Of a stretch of DNA of 64,000 nucleotides, positions 25,560 to 34,116 are shown one piece after another. Both the position numbers and the translations under genes were made by a program. This DNA comes from Haloarchaeobius sp. HME9146. GTDB lineage: Archaea; Halobacteriota; Halobacteria; Halobacteriales; Natrialbaceae. The stretch covers positions 1,984,001 to 2,048,000 of the forward strand of contig NZ_JAODVR010000001.1 of the NCBI RefSeq assembly GCF_025399835.1. Reading direction: 5' to 3'. Within the stretch, counting starts at the first letter, position 1, and each line of letters opens with the position of its first letter. The notes under the pieces are model-generated. The model was not told the origin of the DNA. It did not search any database and saw nothing but the letters and a program-made list of their open reading frames with translations.

Positions 25560-26800
25560 AACTGGACATCACCGCACTCGGGACCTTCTACGACATGGCT
25601 CGGGAAGGTGCCGGCCTCGCCGCGGGTCGCCTGACGCGCATGACCGACGTGGACACCCGCGTCGGCGTCACGAAGCTGAACTTCATGCGCGGCTCGGAGA
25701 TCCGGACGGAGTTTGAGGACGACGTGCCCAAGGTGGGCATCCGCGTCGAACTCTCCGGCGGGCTGGACGGGCACTCGATAATCATCTTCGAGCGCGACGC
25801 GGCCCTCAGCATCGTCAAGACGCTGGTCGGTGAATCCGACGCCGACGAGTTCAACGACATGAACCGCTCGGCGATGACCGAGGTCGGCCAGATCATGAAC
25901 GCCGGGTTCATCGACGGCTGGGCGGACGTGCTCGGGACCGTCATCGACGTGTCGACGCCGGAGTTCGTCGAGGGGACGACCGCGGAGCCGTTCCTCGGCG
26001 ACCTCGAGGCAGCACCCGACGAGGGCGACCTCGCGCTGTTGTTCCAGAGCCAGATCGAGGCGGTCGACACGGAGATCGGGTTCAAGCACTACCTGTTCCC
26101 CGAGCGGGAGTCGATGGCGGACATCCTCGAACAGCACGGCGACCCCGACAGCCGGGGTATCGAGTACGACAAGCTCGCCGGCTTCGACGAGATGGCCCAG
26201 CAAGGGGCGAAAGAGGTCGCCTCGAACATCACGACGCTCACCGGCATCGAGACGAGCGTGAAGATCCGCCGCCTGAAGTTCGCCTCGCTGGAGGCGATTC
26301 CCCAGGAGATCGACGACGAGATGCTCGTCGGCGTGGCGCACGAACTCGACGGCACCCCCTCCGGGTACCTGCTGTTCCTGTTCGACGAGCGCTCGGCCCG
26401 CGAGGTCGTCGAGGCGACCGTGCCGAACCCGCCGGACGACGAGTTCGGTGACCTCGGCAAGAGCGCCATCAAGGAGCTCGGGAACATCATGGCCTCGGGC
26501 TTCATCGACGGCTGGGCGAACGTGCTGGACACGACCATCGACCACTCGCCGCCGCAGTACATCCACGACTTCGGGGCGGCGGTCATCGACCCGGTCATCA
26601 TCCAGCTCGGCGAGAACCAGGACTTCGCGTTCGTCTTCGACACGGTCATCAAGGCCGACGACCGCGAGTTCGACTGTTCCATCTACGCCATCCCGGACGA
26701 GGAGGACCTCGAACGGGCGCTCAACAACCTCGACATCGAGCGTATCGCCGACGCCGAGACGAAAGCAGACTTCCCGATAGATGAAGTGGAGAACGCATGA
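25556..26800 (+). CDS. cheC: Two-domain CheC-family protein
   Basis: A 414-aa tandem fusion of two CheC domains (about 1-200 and 205-405). Each has the long helix pair and the GFIDGWADVL/GFIDGWANVL signature. Of four possible ExxN phosphatase motifs, only the last (AIKELGNIMASGF) is intact; the others read YDMAR, TEVGQ and DEMAQ. The first domain may therefore be a binding module, perhaps for CheD. It overlaps both neighbours by 4 nt (ATGA), so it lies in the che operon. Confidence 0.9.
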   Translation: MKLDITALGTFYDMAREGAGLAAGRLTRMTDVDTRVGVTKLNFMRGSEIRTEFEDDVPKVGIRVELSGGLDGHSIIIFERDAALSIVKTLVGESDADEFNDMNRSAMTEVGQIMNAGFIDGWADVLGTVIDVSTPEFVEGTTAEPFLGDLEAAPDEGDLALLFQSQIEAVDTEIGFKHYLFPERESMADILEQHGDPDSRGIEYDKLAGFDEMAQQGAKEVASNITTLTGIETSVKIRRLKFASLEAIPQEIDDEMLVGVAHELDGTPSGYLLFLFDERSAREVVEATVPNPPDDEFGDLGKSAIKELGNIMASGFIDGWANVLDTTIDHSPPQYIHDFGAAVIDPVIIQLGENQDFAFVFDTVIKADDREFDCSIYAIPDEEDLERALNNLDIERIADAETKADFPIDEVENA

Positions 26801-27318
26801 AGACGTACGGAAGTGAACCAGGCGCGCCGGAGCCGGTCCAGGTCGGTATCTCGGAGTTCGTCGTCAGGGGCAAGGAGTCTGAGGACACGCTCAAGTCTTA
26901 CGGACTCGGCTCCTGTCTGGCAATCGCCCTCTACGACCCTGACACCCGAATCGGCGGACTGGCACACGTCATGCTCCCCGACGGTGACGCCGCCGACGGG
27001 GCCGACACGCAGCCCGGCAAGTACGCCGATACGGCCATCCGCGCGATGCTCCGCCGGATGGTCGAGAAGGGTGCGGCGTACACCTCGGTCGAAGCGAAGA
27101 TAGCGGGCGGGAGCGACATGTTCCAGTTCGAGTCCTTCGGTGAGGGCGTCGGCAAGCGGAACGTCGCCGCGGCCAAGGAGGAACTCGAGAAGCTCGGCGT
27201 CCCCATCATCGCGGAGGACGTCGGCGGCCAGCGCGGCCGCACCGTCGAGTTCGACGTGCAGACCGGGACGCTCCGGATCCGGACTGCAGACAGCGAGCAC
27301 GCGGTGGAGGAACTGTGA
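26797..27318 (+). CDS. cheD: Chemoreceptor glutamine deamidase CheD
   Basis: A 173-aa protein. The catalytic Cys is in SYGLGSCLAIALYDP (near residue 38) and the His in GGLAHVMLPDG (near 55). The C-terminal half carries the KIAGGSDMF and NVAAAKEELEKLGVPI signatures. It deamidates transducer Gln residues and binds CheC. It overlaps the double CheC by 4 nt and cheR by 4 nt (GTGA). Confidence 0.95.
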   Translation: MKTYGSEPGAPEPVQVGISEFVVRGKESEDTLKSYGLGSCLAIALYDPDTRIGGLAHVMLPDGDAADGADTQPGKYADTAIRAMLRRMVEKGAAYTSVEAKIAGGSDMFQFESFGEGVGKRNVAAAKEELEKLGVPIIAEDVGGQRGRTVEFDVQTGTLRIRTADSEHAVEEL

Positions 27319-28118
27319 CGGAGGAGGAGTCTTTCCTCCGAGTCGCCACCTACGTCGAAGACCAGATCGGGTTCGCGACCAGTCATTACAACGACAGCTA
27401 CCTGAAGCGGCGGCTCTCCTCGCGGATGCGCCGGACCGGCGCGGCCGACTACGACGAATACCTCGACATCCTCAAGGATGACGGGGATGAGCCCAAGGAA
27501 CTGCTCGACGCGCTCTCGATCAACGTCACGGGGTTCTTCCGGAACCCGGACGTCTGGGAGGGAATCCGGTCGGTGTTGCGTGACCTCTCCGCCGAGCAAG
27601 ACCGGGTCCACGTCTGGTCCGCCGCCTGTGCCGACGGTCGCGAACCGTACTCGCTGGCGATGCTCGCCCTCGACGACCCGCGGGTCGATGCCGAGAAGTT
27701 CCACATCTACGGGACCGACATCAACGACGAGGCCCTCCGGACGGCACAGGAGGGCGTCTACCGCAGCACCCGGACCGTCGATATCGAGGACCAGCTCGGC
27801 TTCCTCTCGAACTTCCACGCCTACGTGGACAAACAGGAGAACCGCTTCGAGGTGACCGACCGGGTGAAGCGCAAGGTCACCTTCGCCAAGCACGACCTCA
27901 TCAACGACCGCGCGAAGTCCGGCTTCGACCTGGTCATCTGCCGGAACCTGTTCATCTACATCGACAACGAGTACAAACAGCCCATCCTCGAGACCATCGC
28001 GCGGTCACTGCGCCCCGACGGCTATCTCGTCATCGGGAAGGCAGAGACCATCCCGCCACAGCTCAAGTCGGCGTTCTCCGTCCTCGACGGTCGCCTCCGA
28101 ATCTACCAGCGGGAGTAA
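27315..28118 (+). CDS. cheR: Chemotaxis methyltransferase CheR
   Basis: A 267-aa SAM-dependent enzyme that methylates transducer Glu residues. It has the N-terminal helical domain (YVEDQIGFATSHYNDSYLKR), then SINVTGFFRNPDVWE, the SAM motif VWSAACADGREPYSLAM and ICRNLFIYIDNEYKQ, ending with a beta-subdomain. In the SAM motif the usual CSTGEE is CADGRE, common in halophiles. It starts with GTG overlapping the cheD stop and is the last gene of the plus-strand che run. Confidence 0.95.
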   Translation: MTEEESFLRVATYVEDQIGFATSHYNDSYLKRRLSSRMRRTGAADYDEYLDILKDDGDEPKELLDALSINVTGFFRNPDVWEGIRSVLRDLSAEQDRVHVWSAACADGREPYSLAMLALDDPRVDAEKFHIYGTDINDEALRTAQEGVYRSTRTVDIEDQLGFLSNFHAYVDKQENRFEVTDRVKRKVTFAKHDLINDRAKSGFDLVICRNLFIYIDNEYKQPILETIARSLRPDGYLVIGKAETIPPQLKSAFSVLDGRLRIYQRE

Positions 28119-28256
28119 CTCCCGTCCCTGTCCGTTCTTCGGTCGCCTCGTCTCACCAGCGATGCGGCCGCTCTCACATTCAAACTCGTTGCCAGGCGCT
28201 CGCGACGCTCAGCGGGTAGACCGTACAAGAACCAAAGTGACCGAGAGAAGACGGCG

Positions 28257-31200
28257 TTACTCGTCGTCGTTCGGCTCGGACTGGGCAAACGAGAACATGT
28301 CGTCCTCGTTGACGTCCTCCTCGTCGACGTCCAGGTCTTCCTCGTCGGACTCGTCACCGAAGTCGATGTCCTCCATGCCGGGGACCTCCTTCGTCTCAGC
28401 ATCGTCCGGTTCGTCCTCACCGGACTGTTCGACCGCCTCGTCTTCGAAGTCGAGCGCTTCGTCGAGCTCGCGGTCTATCTCTTCGGTGTCCTGCGCGTCG
28501 GCCGCTTCGGCGTCCGCACCGAAGGAGAGGCCGGTCGTCGGCTCGGCATCGGACTCGTCGTCGGCCTCGGCGGACTCTGCAGCAGCGTCCGCCGGGTCGT
28601 CCTCGGCCAGATCGTCATCGACCGGGTCGGCCACGACTGGGTCGTCCTCGACGGCCGAGTCGTCGGTCTCCCAGCCGGCTGGGGCCTCTTCGGTGTCCCA
28701 GCTCGCACCGGTCGGCTCGTCGGGCTCCCACTCGGGGTCGCCCGAGTGGTCCCCCTCCGCCGGCTCGTCTGCATCCCAGTCGGCGTCAGCCGTGTCGTCG
28801 TCGAAGCCGTCGTCGGCTGCCCAGGAGCCACTCGTGTCGGTGGTCGTGTCCCAGGCATCGCCGGTGGTGGACTCATCGAGGTCCGCGTCGGTCTCGACCG
28901 CATCGGCGTCGACGGTCTCCCAGTCATCGCCCGACTCCTCGAGTTCGGTGTCGGCGACTGGCTCGGTGTCGGCTTCCAGCTCCGCTTCGGGAGCCGGTTC
29001 GGCCTCGATGGCCTCGTCTGGTCCGTCCAGTTCGGTGGCCGGTTCCGCATCGTCCTCGACGGCCGGTTCTGAGTCGACGCTCGATTCATCATCGTCGGCC
29101 GGTTCGTTGTCGACAGCCGGCTCGGTTTCGGTGGCCAGTTCGTCGTCGACAGCCGGCTCGGTTTCGGTGGCCAGTTCCTCCTCGACAGCCGGCTCGGAAT
29201 CGACTGCCGGCTCGGCAGCGTCGGTCTCGTCGCCACCCTCGAACGGCTCGAATCCTTCGAACTCGTCGTCGGCATCTGAACCGAGGTCGATGTCTGCTTC
29301 GTAGTCCACCGGCTCGTCAGTGTCTTCCAGGTCCGGCTCGTCGGGCTCGTCCGAAACGACCGGTTCCCCGGCGACGACCGCGTCGTCTTCCGAATCGTCG
29401 TCCACGGGGGGTGCCGGCTCGGCTTCAGGGGCTGGCTCGGCTTCGAGTGCCGATTCAGCGTCCGCGTCCACGTCCTCGGCGATGTCGCCACCGAGTTCGA
29501 TGTCGGTGTCGAGGTCGTCCTCGGTCTCCGCGGCGTCCGCTTCTTCGGGCTCTTCCTCGCCGAACGCGATGCCCGGCGAGTCGTCTTCCTCCTCGTCGCT
29601 CGACTCGAGCGATTCCGTGTCGGGTGCACCCAGCGGTTCTGGGTCTGCCTCGTCCGCCGGAATCGGGTCCGACTCGACCGGTTCCGCCTCGCCGGCGGCG
29701 TCGGCCGGTCCGTCGAGCGTCGGTGCTGCATCAGCGTCCTCGGTCGGCTCGTCCGCCGGCGTCGCGGCCGCATCGAGGCTGTACTCGTCCGGGTCGACGT
29801 CGTCGACGTCGTCGAGGTCGCCGAGTGCGTCGCCGTCACCCTCCTGCTCGATGGGCGAGAAGGTCCCGTCGTCGAGCGGCGCGAACTCCTCGTCCTCGGA
29901 GGCCGACCCTGCACCCGCGTCCGTGGTCGGCGTGGTCTCCTCGCCGAACGTCGCCGGCGAGCCGAGACCACCCTGGGAGTCGGACGGGGCTTCCATCGGT
30001 TCCTCGAGTTGCCGGTCGTCGTCGACGGCGTCGGTGTCGGTCTCGGTTTCGGGCTCCGGTTCGGCGGTGAAGTCCGAGTCGTCGAGGTCGAGGTCCGTAT
30101 CACCGGTGGTCAGTTCGCCGACTGCCTCCGCCGCGGCCTCGATGTCCTCGGGGTCACGCGTCTCCACGTCCTCGAAGAGCTCCTCGCCGGTACCGAACTC
30201 GTACTCGTCGTCCACATCCGTCTCGAAGCGGTCGAGTGCCTCGCTCAGGCGGGACGCCTGGTTCGCGAGGTCGCTCGCGGACTTGCTGACCTCGGTGAGC
30301 GCCGTGGTCTGTTCCTCTGCTGCTGCGGCGACGTTCTCTGCCTCCGCGGTCGTCTCCTCGGAGATGGTCGCTGCGTCGTCGACCATCGCGACGACCTCTT
30401 CGGTCGAGGCCGCCTGTTCCTCGGTCGCGGCCGAGATCTCCTGAACACCGGTGTTCGTCTCGGTCGCGTAGCCCGCAATCTCGTCGAGTGCGGTGACGGT
30501 CTCCTCGACGGCGTCGGTCGTCGCGGATATCTGTTCGCTCGCGCCCTCGACCGAGCGGACGGACTGGCGGGTCTTCGACTGGATGGTCTCGAGGCGCTTC
30601 TCGATGTCCTCGGCTGCGTCCTTCGTCTCCTCTGCCAGGTCCTTGACCTCCTGTGCGACGACGGAGAACCCTTCGCCGGAACTGCCCGAGCGTGCCGCCT
30701 CGATGTTGGCGTTCAGCGCGAGCATGTTCGTCTGCTCTGCGATCTCTGAGATGAAGTCGATCAGCTCGTCGATCTGCTCCATCTCGTTCTCGAGGTCACC
30801 CATCTGGTCGGTGACGACCTCACGGTTGTCCTCGAGTTCCTGCATCCGGTCGATTGCCTCCTGGGCCGCGTCACGACCACTGCGGCCGGTCTCTGCGGTC
30901 CGTTCTGCCAGGTCCGCCACCTCGTTCGAGGAGGATGCGATCTCCTCGATGGTGGTCGAGAGTCCGGACATCTCCTGACTGACCCGCTGGAGGCTGTCGT
31001 TCTGGCGGTCCGCACCGTCGGAAATCTCCTGGATGGATTCGGTCACCTGCTCGGAGGCGGAGCGGACCTCTTCGCTGGAGGCCGTAACCTCCTCGGAGGA
31101 GGTCGCGACCTCGTTCGCGAAGTTCTTGAGCTGGGCGGTGGTCTCCTCGATCTCGCCGATCATGTGGTTGAACTCGCGAGCGATGTCGGCCATCGCCTCG

Positions 31201-32483
31201 GACTCGGACTCGGCGTTCATCCGCTGGGTCATGTCCCCATCGGAGACGTGCTGCATCACGTCGCGGTACTCGTCGGCCTTGCGCTCGAGGTGGCGGTTCA
31301 TCTGCTCCGCCTCGGCCCGTGCGAGCTCTGCTTGCTCACGGGCGTCCCGTGCCTCCTGGATCTGTTCCCGGAGGGCGTCGCGCATCGAACCGAACCCGTT
31401 GTAGAGTCGGCCGATGTTGTCGATGCGGTGCGTCTCGAAGTCGACGTTGAGGTTGCCCTCCTCCATCTGGGTCGTCTTGGAGGTGAGGCGGTCGATGGCC
31501 GACGCAGTGTTGCGTCCGATGACCGTTCCGACGAGGACGATGAGCGTCATGCCGGCGAGCGTCGCGTAGAGGCCCCACTGACTCACGTCGTTAACGAAGC
31601 CGTAGACGTTCGAGGTGGGCGCACTCACGGTGACGACCATGTCGCGGCCTTCGACGTTGGCGTAACTCGTCACGTACTCGTCGTCGGCGTACTGGTCACC
31701 GACGGTGCTCGCGACCGGGCCGGGGGCCGAGCCGAACTGCTCGACGCCGGGACCCGTCTGGGAGAGCTGGTAGAAGTTGGCACCGGGGTACGCGTCGCCG
31801 GTGATGTTCGCGTTGTTCGAGAACACGATGTCGTTGTCGGACCCGAGAATCATCGTGGTCTCGCCGTCGTCGACGGCCATCGTCTGGCCGTAGTTCGTCA
31901 CGTCGACGGTGGTGACGATGACCTCACTGCCACTGCTCGCTTTGACCGGGTAGGCGTACGCCACGACGGTGGTTCCCTCGTGGTCCGTGTAGGAGCTGTA
32001 GACGACACCGGAATCGCCGTCGACCGCGGTCTTGCTCGCGAGTTCACTCGCCCAGGGCGTCTGGAGCTGGCCGAGGGCTGCGTCTTCCATCTGGTTCGCC
32101 GTGGTGGCGGTGACCGTGTTGGATTGCAGCTTCACGTAGTACATGTCCCGGACGCCACGTTCGAACTGTAACACCTGCGTCCGGCCCTCGAGAAGGGCGT
32201 CGATCTCGGATTCGTTTCCGGATTCTACGTCGCTACTCCAGGCGACGTTCTGTGTGATGACGATGTTCCGTTCGTCCCATTGGCGCAAGTTCCGTGCTTC
32301 TTGCACTGCACGGTCTTCGAGTCTATCGTTGACGCTGTTCTCTACTTCCTCTGTGATCTGGCCAGTCGCGACGAACCCTACCGCCCCGACCGCCAGGCCC
32401 ATTATGAGGAGCGCGATACCGAATTTCAGCGCATAACTTCTCCGAATAAAGTTTGGTATGAGTCGACGAAGCGGGCCCAGCAT
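28257..32483 (-). CDS. Methyl-accepting chemotaxis transducer with a ~650-aa acidic C-terminal tail (1408 aa)
   Basis: From ATG 32483: TM1 at about 20-42, an extracellular Cache-like sensor (about 43-300), TM2 near 300-322, two HAMP segments (about 320-450), then the methyl-accepting coiled coil with hairpin tip EIAEQTNMLALNANIEAARS near residues 575-595. After about residue 757 comes a very long Asp/Glu/Pro/Ala/Ser tail with degenerate repeats (for example ATETEPAVDDEL), ending in an acidic, Phe-containing peptide. The signalling part alone is normal length. The tail is conserved in frame and has no stop or frameshift. It faces the che operon (139 nt between cheR and its stop), so it is a likely dedicated input. 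The ligand is unknown. Confidence 0.94.
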   Translation of the reverse strand: MLGPLRRLIPNFIRRSYALKFGIALLIMGLAVGAVGFVATGQITEEVENSVNDRLEDRAVQEARNLRQWDERNIVITQNVAWSSDVESGNESEIDALLEGRTQVLQFERGVRDMYYVKLQSNTVTATTANQMEDAALGQLQTPWASELASKTAVDGDSGVVYSSYTDHEGTTVVAYAYPVKASSGSEVIVTTVDVTNYGQTMAVDDGETTMILGSDNDIVFSNNANITGDAYPGANFYQLSQTGPGVEQFGSAPGPVASTVGDQYADDEYVTSYANVEGRDMVVTVSAPTSNVYGFVNDVSQWGLYATLAGMTLIVLVGTVIGRNTASAIDRLTSKTTQMEEGNLNVDFETHRIDNIGRLYNGFGSMRDALREQIQEARDAREQAELARAEAEQMNRHLERKADEYRDVMQHVSDGDMTQRMNAESESEAMADIAREFNHMIGEIEETTAQLKNFANEVATSSEEVTASSEEVRSASEQVTESIQEISDGADRQNDSLQRVSQEMSGLSTTIEEIASSSNEVADLAERTAETGRSGRDAAQEAIDRMQELEDNREVVTDQMGDLENEMEQIDELIDFISEIAEQTNMLALNANIEAARSGSSGEGFSVVAQEVKDLAEETKDAAEDIEKRLETIQSKTRQSVRSVEGASEQISATTDAVEETVTALDEIAGYATETNTGVQEISAATEEQAASTEEVVAMVDDAATISEETTAEAENVAAAAEEQTTALTEVSKSASDLANQASRLSEALDRFETDVDDEYEFGTGEELFEDVETRDPEDIEAAAEAVGELTTGDTDLDLDDSDFTAEPEPETETDTDAVDDDRQLEEPMEAPSDSQGGLGSPATFGEETTPTTDAGAGSASEDEEFAPLDDGTFSPIEQEGDGDALGDLDDVDDVDPDEYSLDAAATPADEPTEDADAAPTLDGPADAAGEAEPVESDPIPADEADPEPLGAPDTESLESSDEEEDDSPGIAFGEEEPEEADAAETEDDLDTDIELGGDIAEDVDADAESALEAEPAPEAEPAPPVDDDSEDDAVVAGEPVVSDEPDEPDLEDTDEPVDYEADIDLGSDADDEFEGFEPFEGGDETDAAEPAVDSEPAVEEELATETEPAVDDELATETEPAVDNEPADDDESSVDSEPAVEDDAEPATELDGPDEAIEAEPAPEAELEADTEPVADTELEESGDDWETVDADAVETDADLDESTTGDAWDTTTDTSGSWAADDGFDDDTADADWDADEPAEGDHSGDPEWEPDEPTGASWDTEEAPAGWETDDSAVEDDPVVADPVDDDLAEDDPADAAAESAEADDESDAEPTTGLSFGADAEAADAQDTEEIDRELDEALDFEDEAVEQSGEDEPDDAETKEVPGMEDIDFGDESDEEDLDVDEEDVNEDDMFSFAQSEPNDDE

Positions 32484-32668
32484 ATGCTCGAAACGGTGGG
32501 TACCAGAATATAAAACAACACCGGAGATTATCACGAATGAAAACCGGGTAAACCGGCGACTTTACCCGTGCCTCTTTAAGTTGACGGCCGTTTTCGCTTT
32601 CGGCAATTCTGTCTGGCTCGCTTCGAGTGTGATAAAGTACAAGCGGGTCACCGACGAACGAGGTGACG

Positions 32669-33862
32669 ATGGGTCCCGCGGAACTCACCGAGTACGTCGA
32701 ACACGCGAGCGAGGTGGTCGCGGCCTCGTCGGAACTGGGGATGCGAAACACCCAGCTCAGACTGGTCGAGCCGTTCCTGGAGACGCTCGGTTGGAACGTC
32801 AGAGCACCAGAGGTCGAAGCCGCCTACGAGGTCCCCGCGGCCGACGTCAGGGTCGACTACGCGCTGCTCGCGGACGGCCGACCCGCCGTGTTCGTCCTCA
32901 CAGAGCCCTGCGAGGACACTCTCGAGGCCGAAGCCCGGACGTCCCTCTTCGACGCCATGCGCGAAACAGATGTGGGCTGGGGCGTCCTCACGAACGGCCG
33001 GCAGTTCGCGTTCGTCGGCCGACGAGATGGGCGTGACGAATGGGTCGAGAGTTCGCTGGCGGAACTCCCCGAGACCACGACCGTACTCGAACGGTTCACC
33101 CGTGCCAGCGCACTCGAGCGTGCCCGGTCCCGGTCGCGAGCCGAACGGGCGCTGGCGGCCGAGCGGCTGGCGGGCGCTGGCGAGGAGCTTGTCGACGACC
33201 TCGTGGCGGAGCTGCTGGAGACGACCGACGGGGCGGCGGCCGCGGATATCGAGACGGCGACACGGGAGTTCGTCAGGCGACTGACCCGGTCGTTCCAGCC
33301 CGACGACGAGGAGGGTGCGGGACAGTCGTCGACGGCGACGACTGATGTGGAACGGGATACGTCGACGACCGACGATGACGGCGACGATTCGGAGCCAGAC
33401 GAGCGCGAGGCATCAGCCGACAGGTTCGACGACGAATCCGACGACGAATCCGACGACGAGTCCAGCCAGACTGCCGAGGGCGTCCAGACCGTCGCCACCG
33501 CATCGGCTGGCAGTGATGGGGAGTACGTTGCCCGGTTCTTCAGGGACCGAACCTCGGTCGGGGCGGTCGGGAGTTCGACGGTCGCAGGGACGATGGCACA
33601 GGTCGTCGACTATCTCATCGAGCACCACCATCTCTCGCGATCGGTGTCGCTCCCGTACTGTCCGGAAGACGACGGCGTGGCTGTGCTCCACCGCGAGCCC
33701 AGGCATCCGACTGGGGAGCCGATGCGACCAGCGGTCGAACTCGACACGGGGCCGTACCTCTGGACCGGTGGCGACGTCGAGGCACAGCGGACGCGCCTGG
33801 AAGACCTCGCCTCACGGGCAGGGCTTCGGGTGATGTTCCAGGGCGACTGGAGCCCCCGGTAA
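32669..33862 (+). CDS. Haloarchaeal protein with a restriction-enzyme-like N-terminal domain
   Basis: A 397-aa protein. Residues about 20-125 look like the HSDR_N/type I restriction N-terminal fold (NTQLRLVEPFLETLGWNV, DVRVDYALLADGRPAVFVLT, WGVLTNGRQFAFV), with D/E and a later acid-lysine pattern only partly kept. A charged coiled segment follows, then an acidic low-complexity linker with a direct DDES repeat, and a C-terminal domain starting SDGEYVARFFRDR. No restriction helicase or methylase is nearby. Related proteins are common in haloarchaea without known function. TATA-like TGATAAAG lies about 30-35 nt upstream; a GTG two codons earlier is an alternative start. Confidence 0.7.
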   Translation: MGPAELTEYVEHASEVVAASSELGMRNTQLRLVEPFLETLGWNVRAPEVEAAYEVPAADVRVDYALLADGRPAVFVLTEPCEDTLEAEARTSLFDAMRETDVGWGVLTNGRQFAFVGRRDGRDEWVESSLAELPETTTVLERFTRASALERARSRSRAERALAAERLAGAGEELVDDLVAELLETTDGAAAADIETATREFVRRLTRSFQPDDEEGAGQSSTATTDVERDTSTTDDDGDDSEPDEREASADRFDDESDDESDDESSQTAEGVQTVATASAGSDGEYVARFFRDRTSVGAVGSSTVAGTMAQVVDYLIEHHHLSRSVSLPYCPEDDGVAVLHREPRHPTGEPMRPAVELDTGPYLWTGGDVEAQRTRLEDLASRAGLRVMFQGDWSPR

Positions 33863-33893
33863 CCGGCGCAGCCGACTGTTCTGAGCGAGCGGT

Positions 33894-33971
33894 TCAGATG
33901 GCGAGGACGATGAATCCCACCATCGGCACGATGAGCATGAGGACACCGATGAGTGTTCTGAGTACAGCCAT
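33894..33971 (-). CDS. Small single-TM membrane protein, 25 aa
   Basis: ATG at 33971 to TGA at 33894: a very short frame whose product is almost all hydrophobic after MAVLRTL (then an Ile/Val/Met/Leu stretch with one Pro and two Gly), giving one TM helix. It lies in an otherwise empty 254-nt gap, with an AT-rich stretch about 30-45 nt before the start. Haloarchaea carry many such mini-membrane proteins. Too short for statistics, so confidence is moderate. Confidence 0.5.
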   Translation of the reverse strand: MAVLRTLIGVLMLIVPMVGFIVLAI

Positions 33972-34043
33972 GTTCGAATAGTTCTTTGTGTTCACTGCAC
34001 ATAATAATTTCTACTATAGTATTGGAATTTAATGTGTTCCGGG

Positions 34044-34062
34044 CCGGTATCATCGATACCGG
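34044..34062. promoter_or_regulatory. Perfect 8-bp inverted repeat between divergent genes
   Basis: CCGGTATC-ATC-GATACCGG. It lies about 55 nt before the GST-like gene's start and about 75 nt from the divergent mini-membrane gene. No T-tract follows it, so an operator or an mRNA hairpin is possible. The GST gene's TATA-like GTTAATG is about 28 nt before its ATG, downstream of this element. Confidence 0.4.
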
Positions 34063-34116
34063 AAGTCGACTGGGGCCTGCGGCAGTCGTTAATGCCCCCG
34101 GGCCGATAGGGACCGC

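Noticed and set aside
28162-29304. 380-codon plus-strand Ser-rich frame
   Set aside because: Shadow of the acidic tail of the transducer (GAC/GAG read backwards gives Ser/Val/Leu); no start signal.
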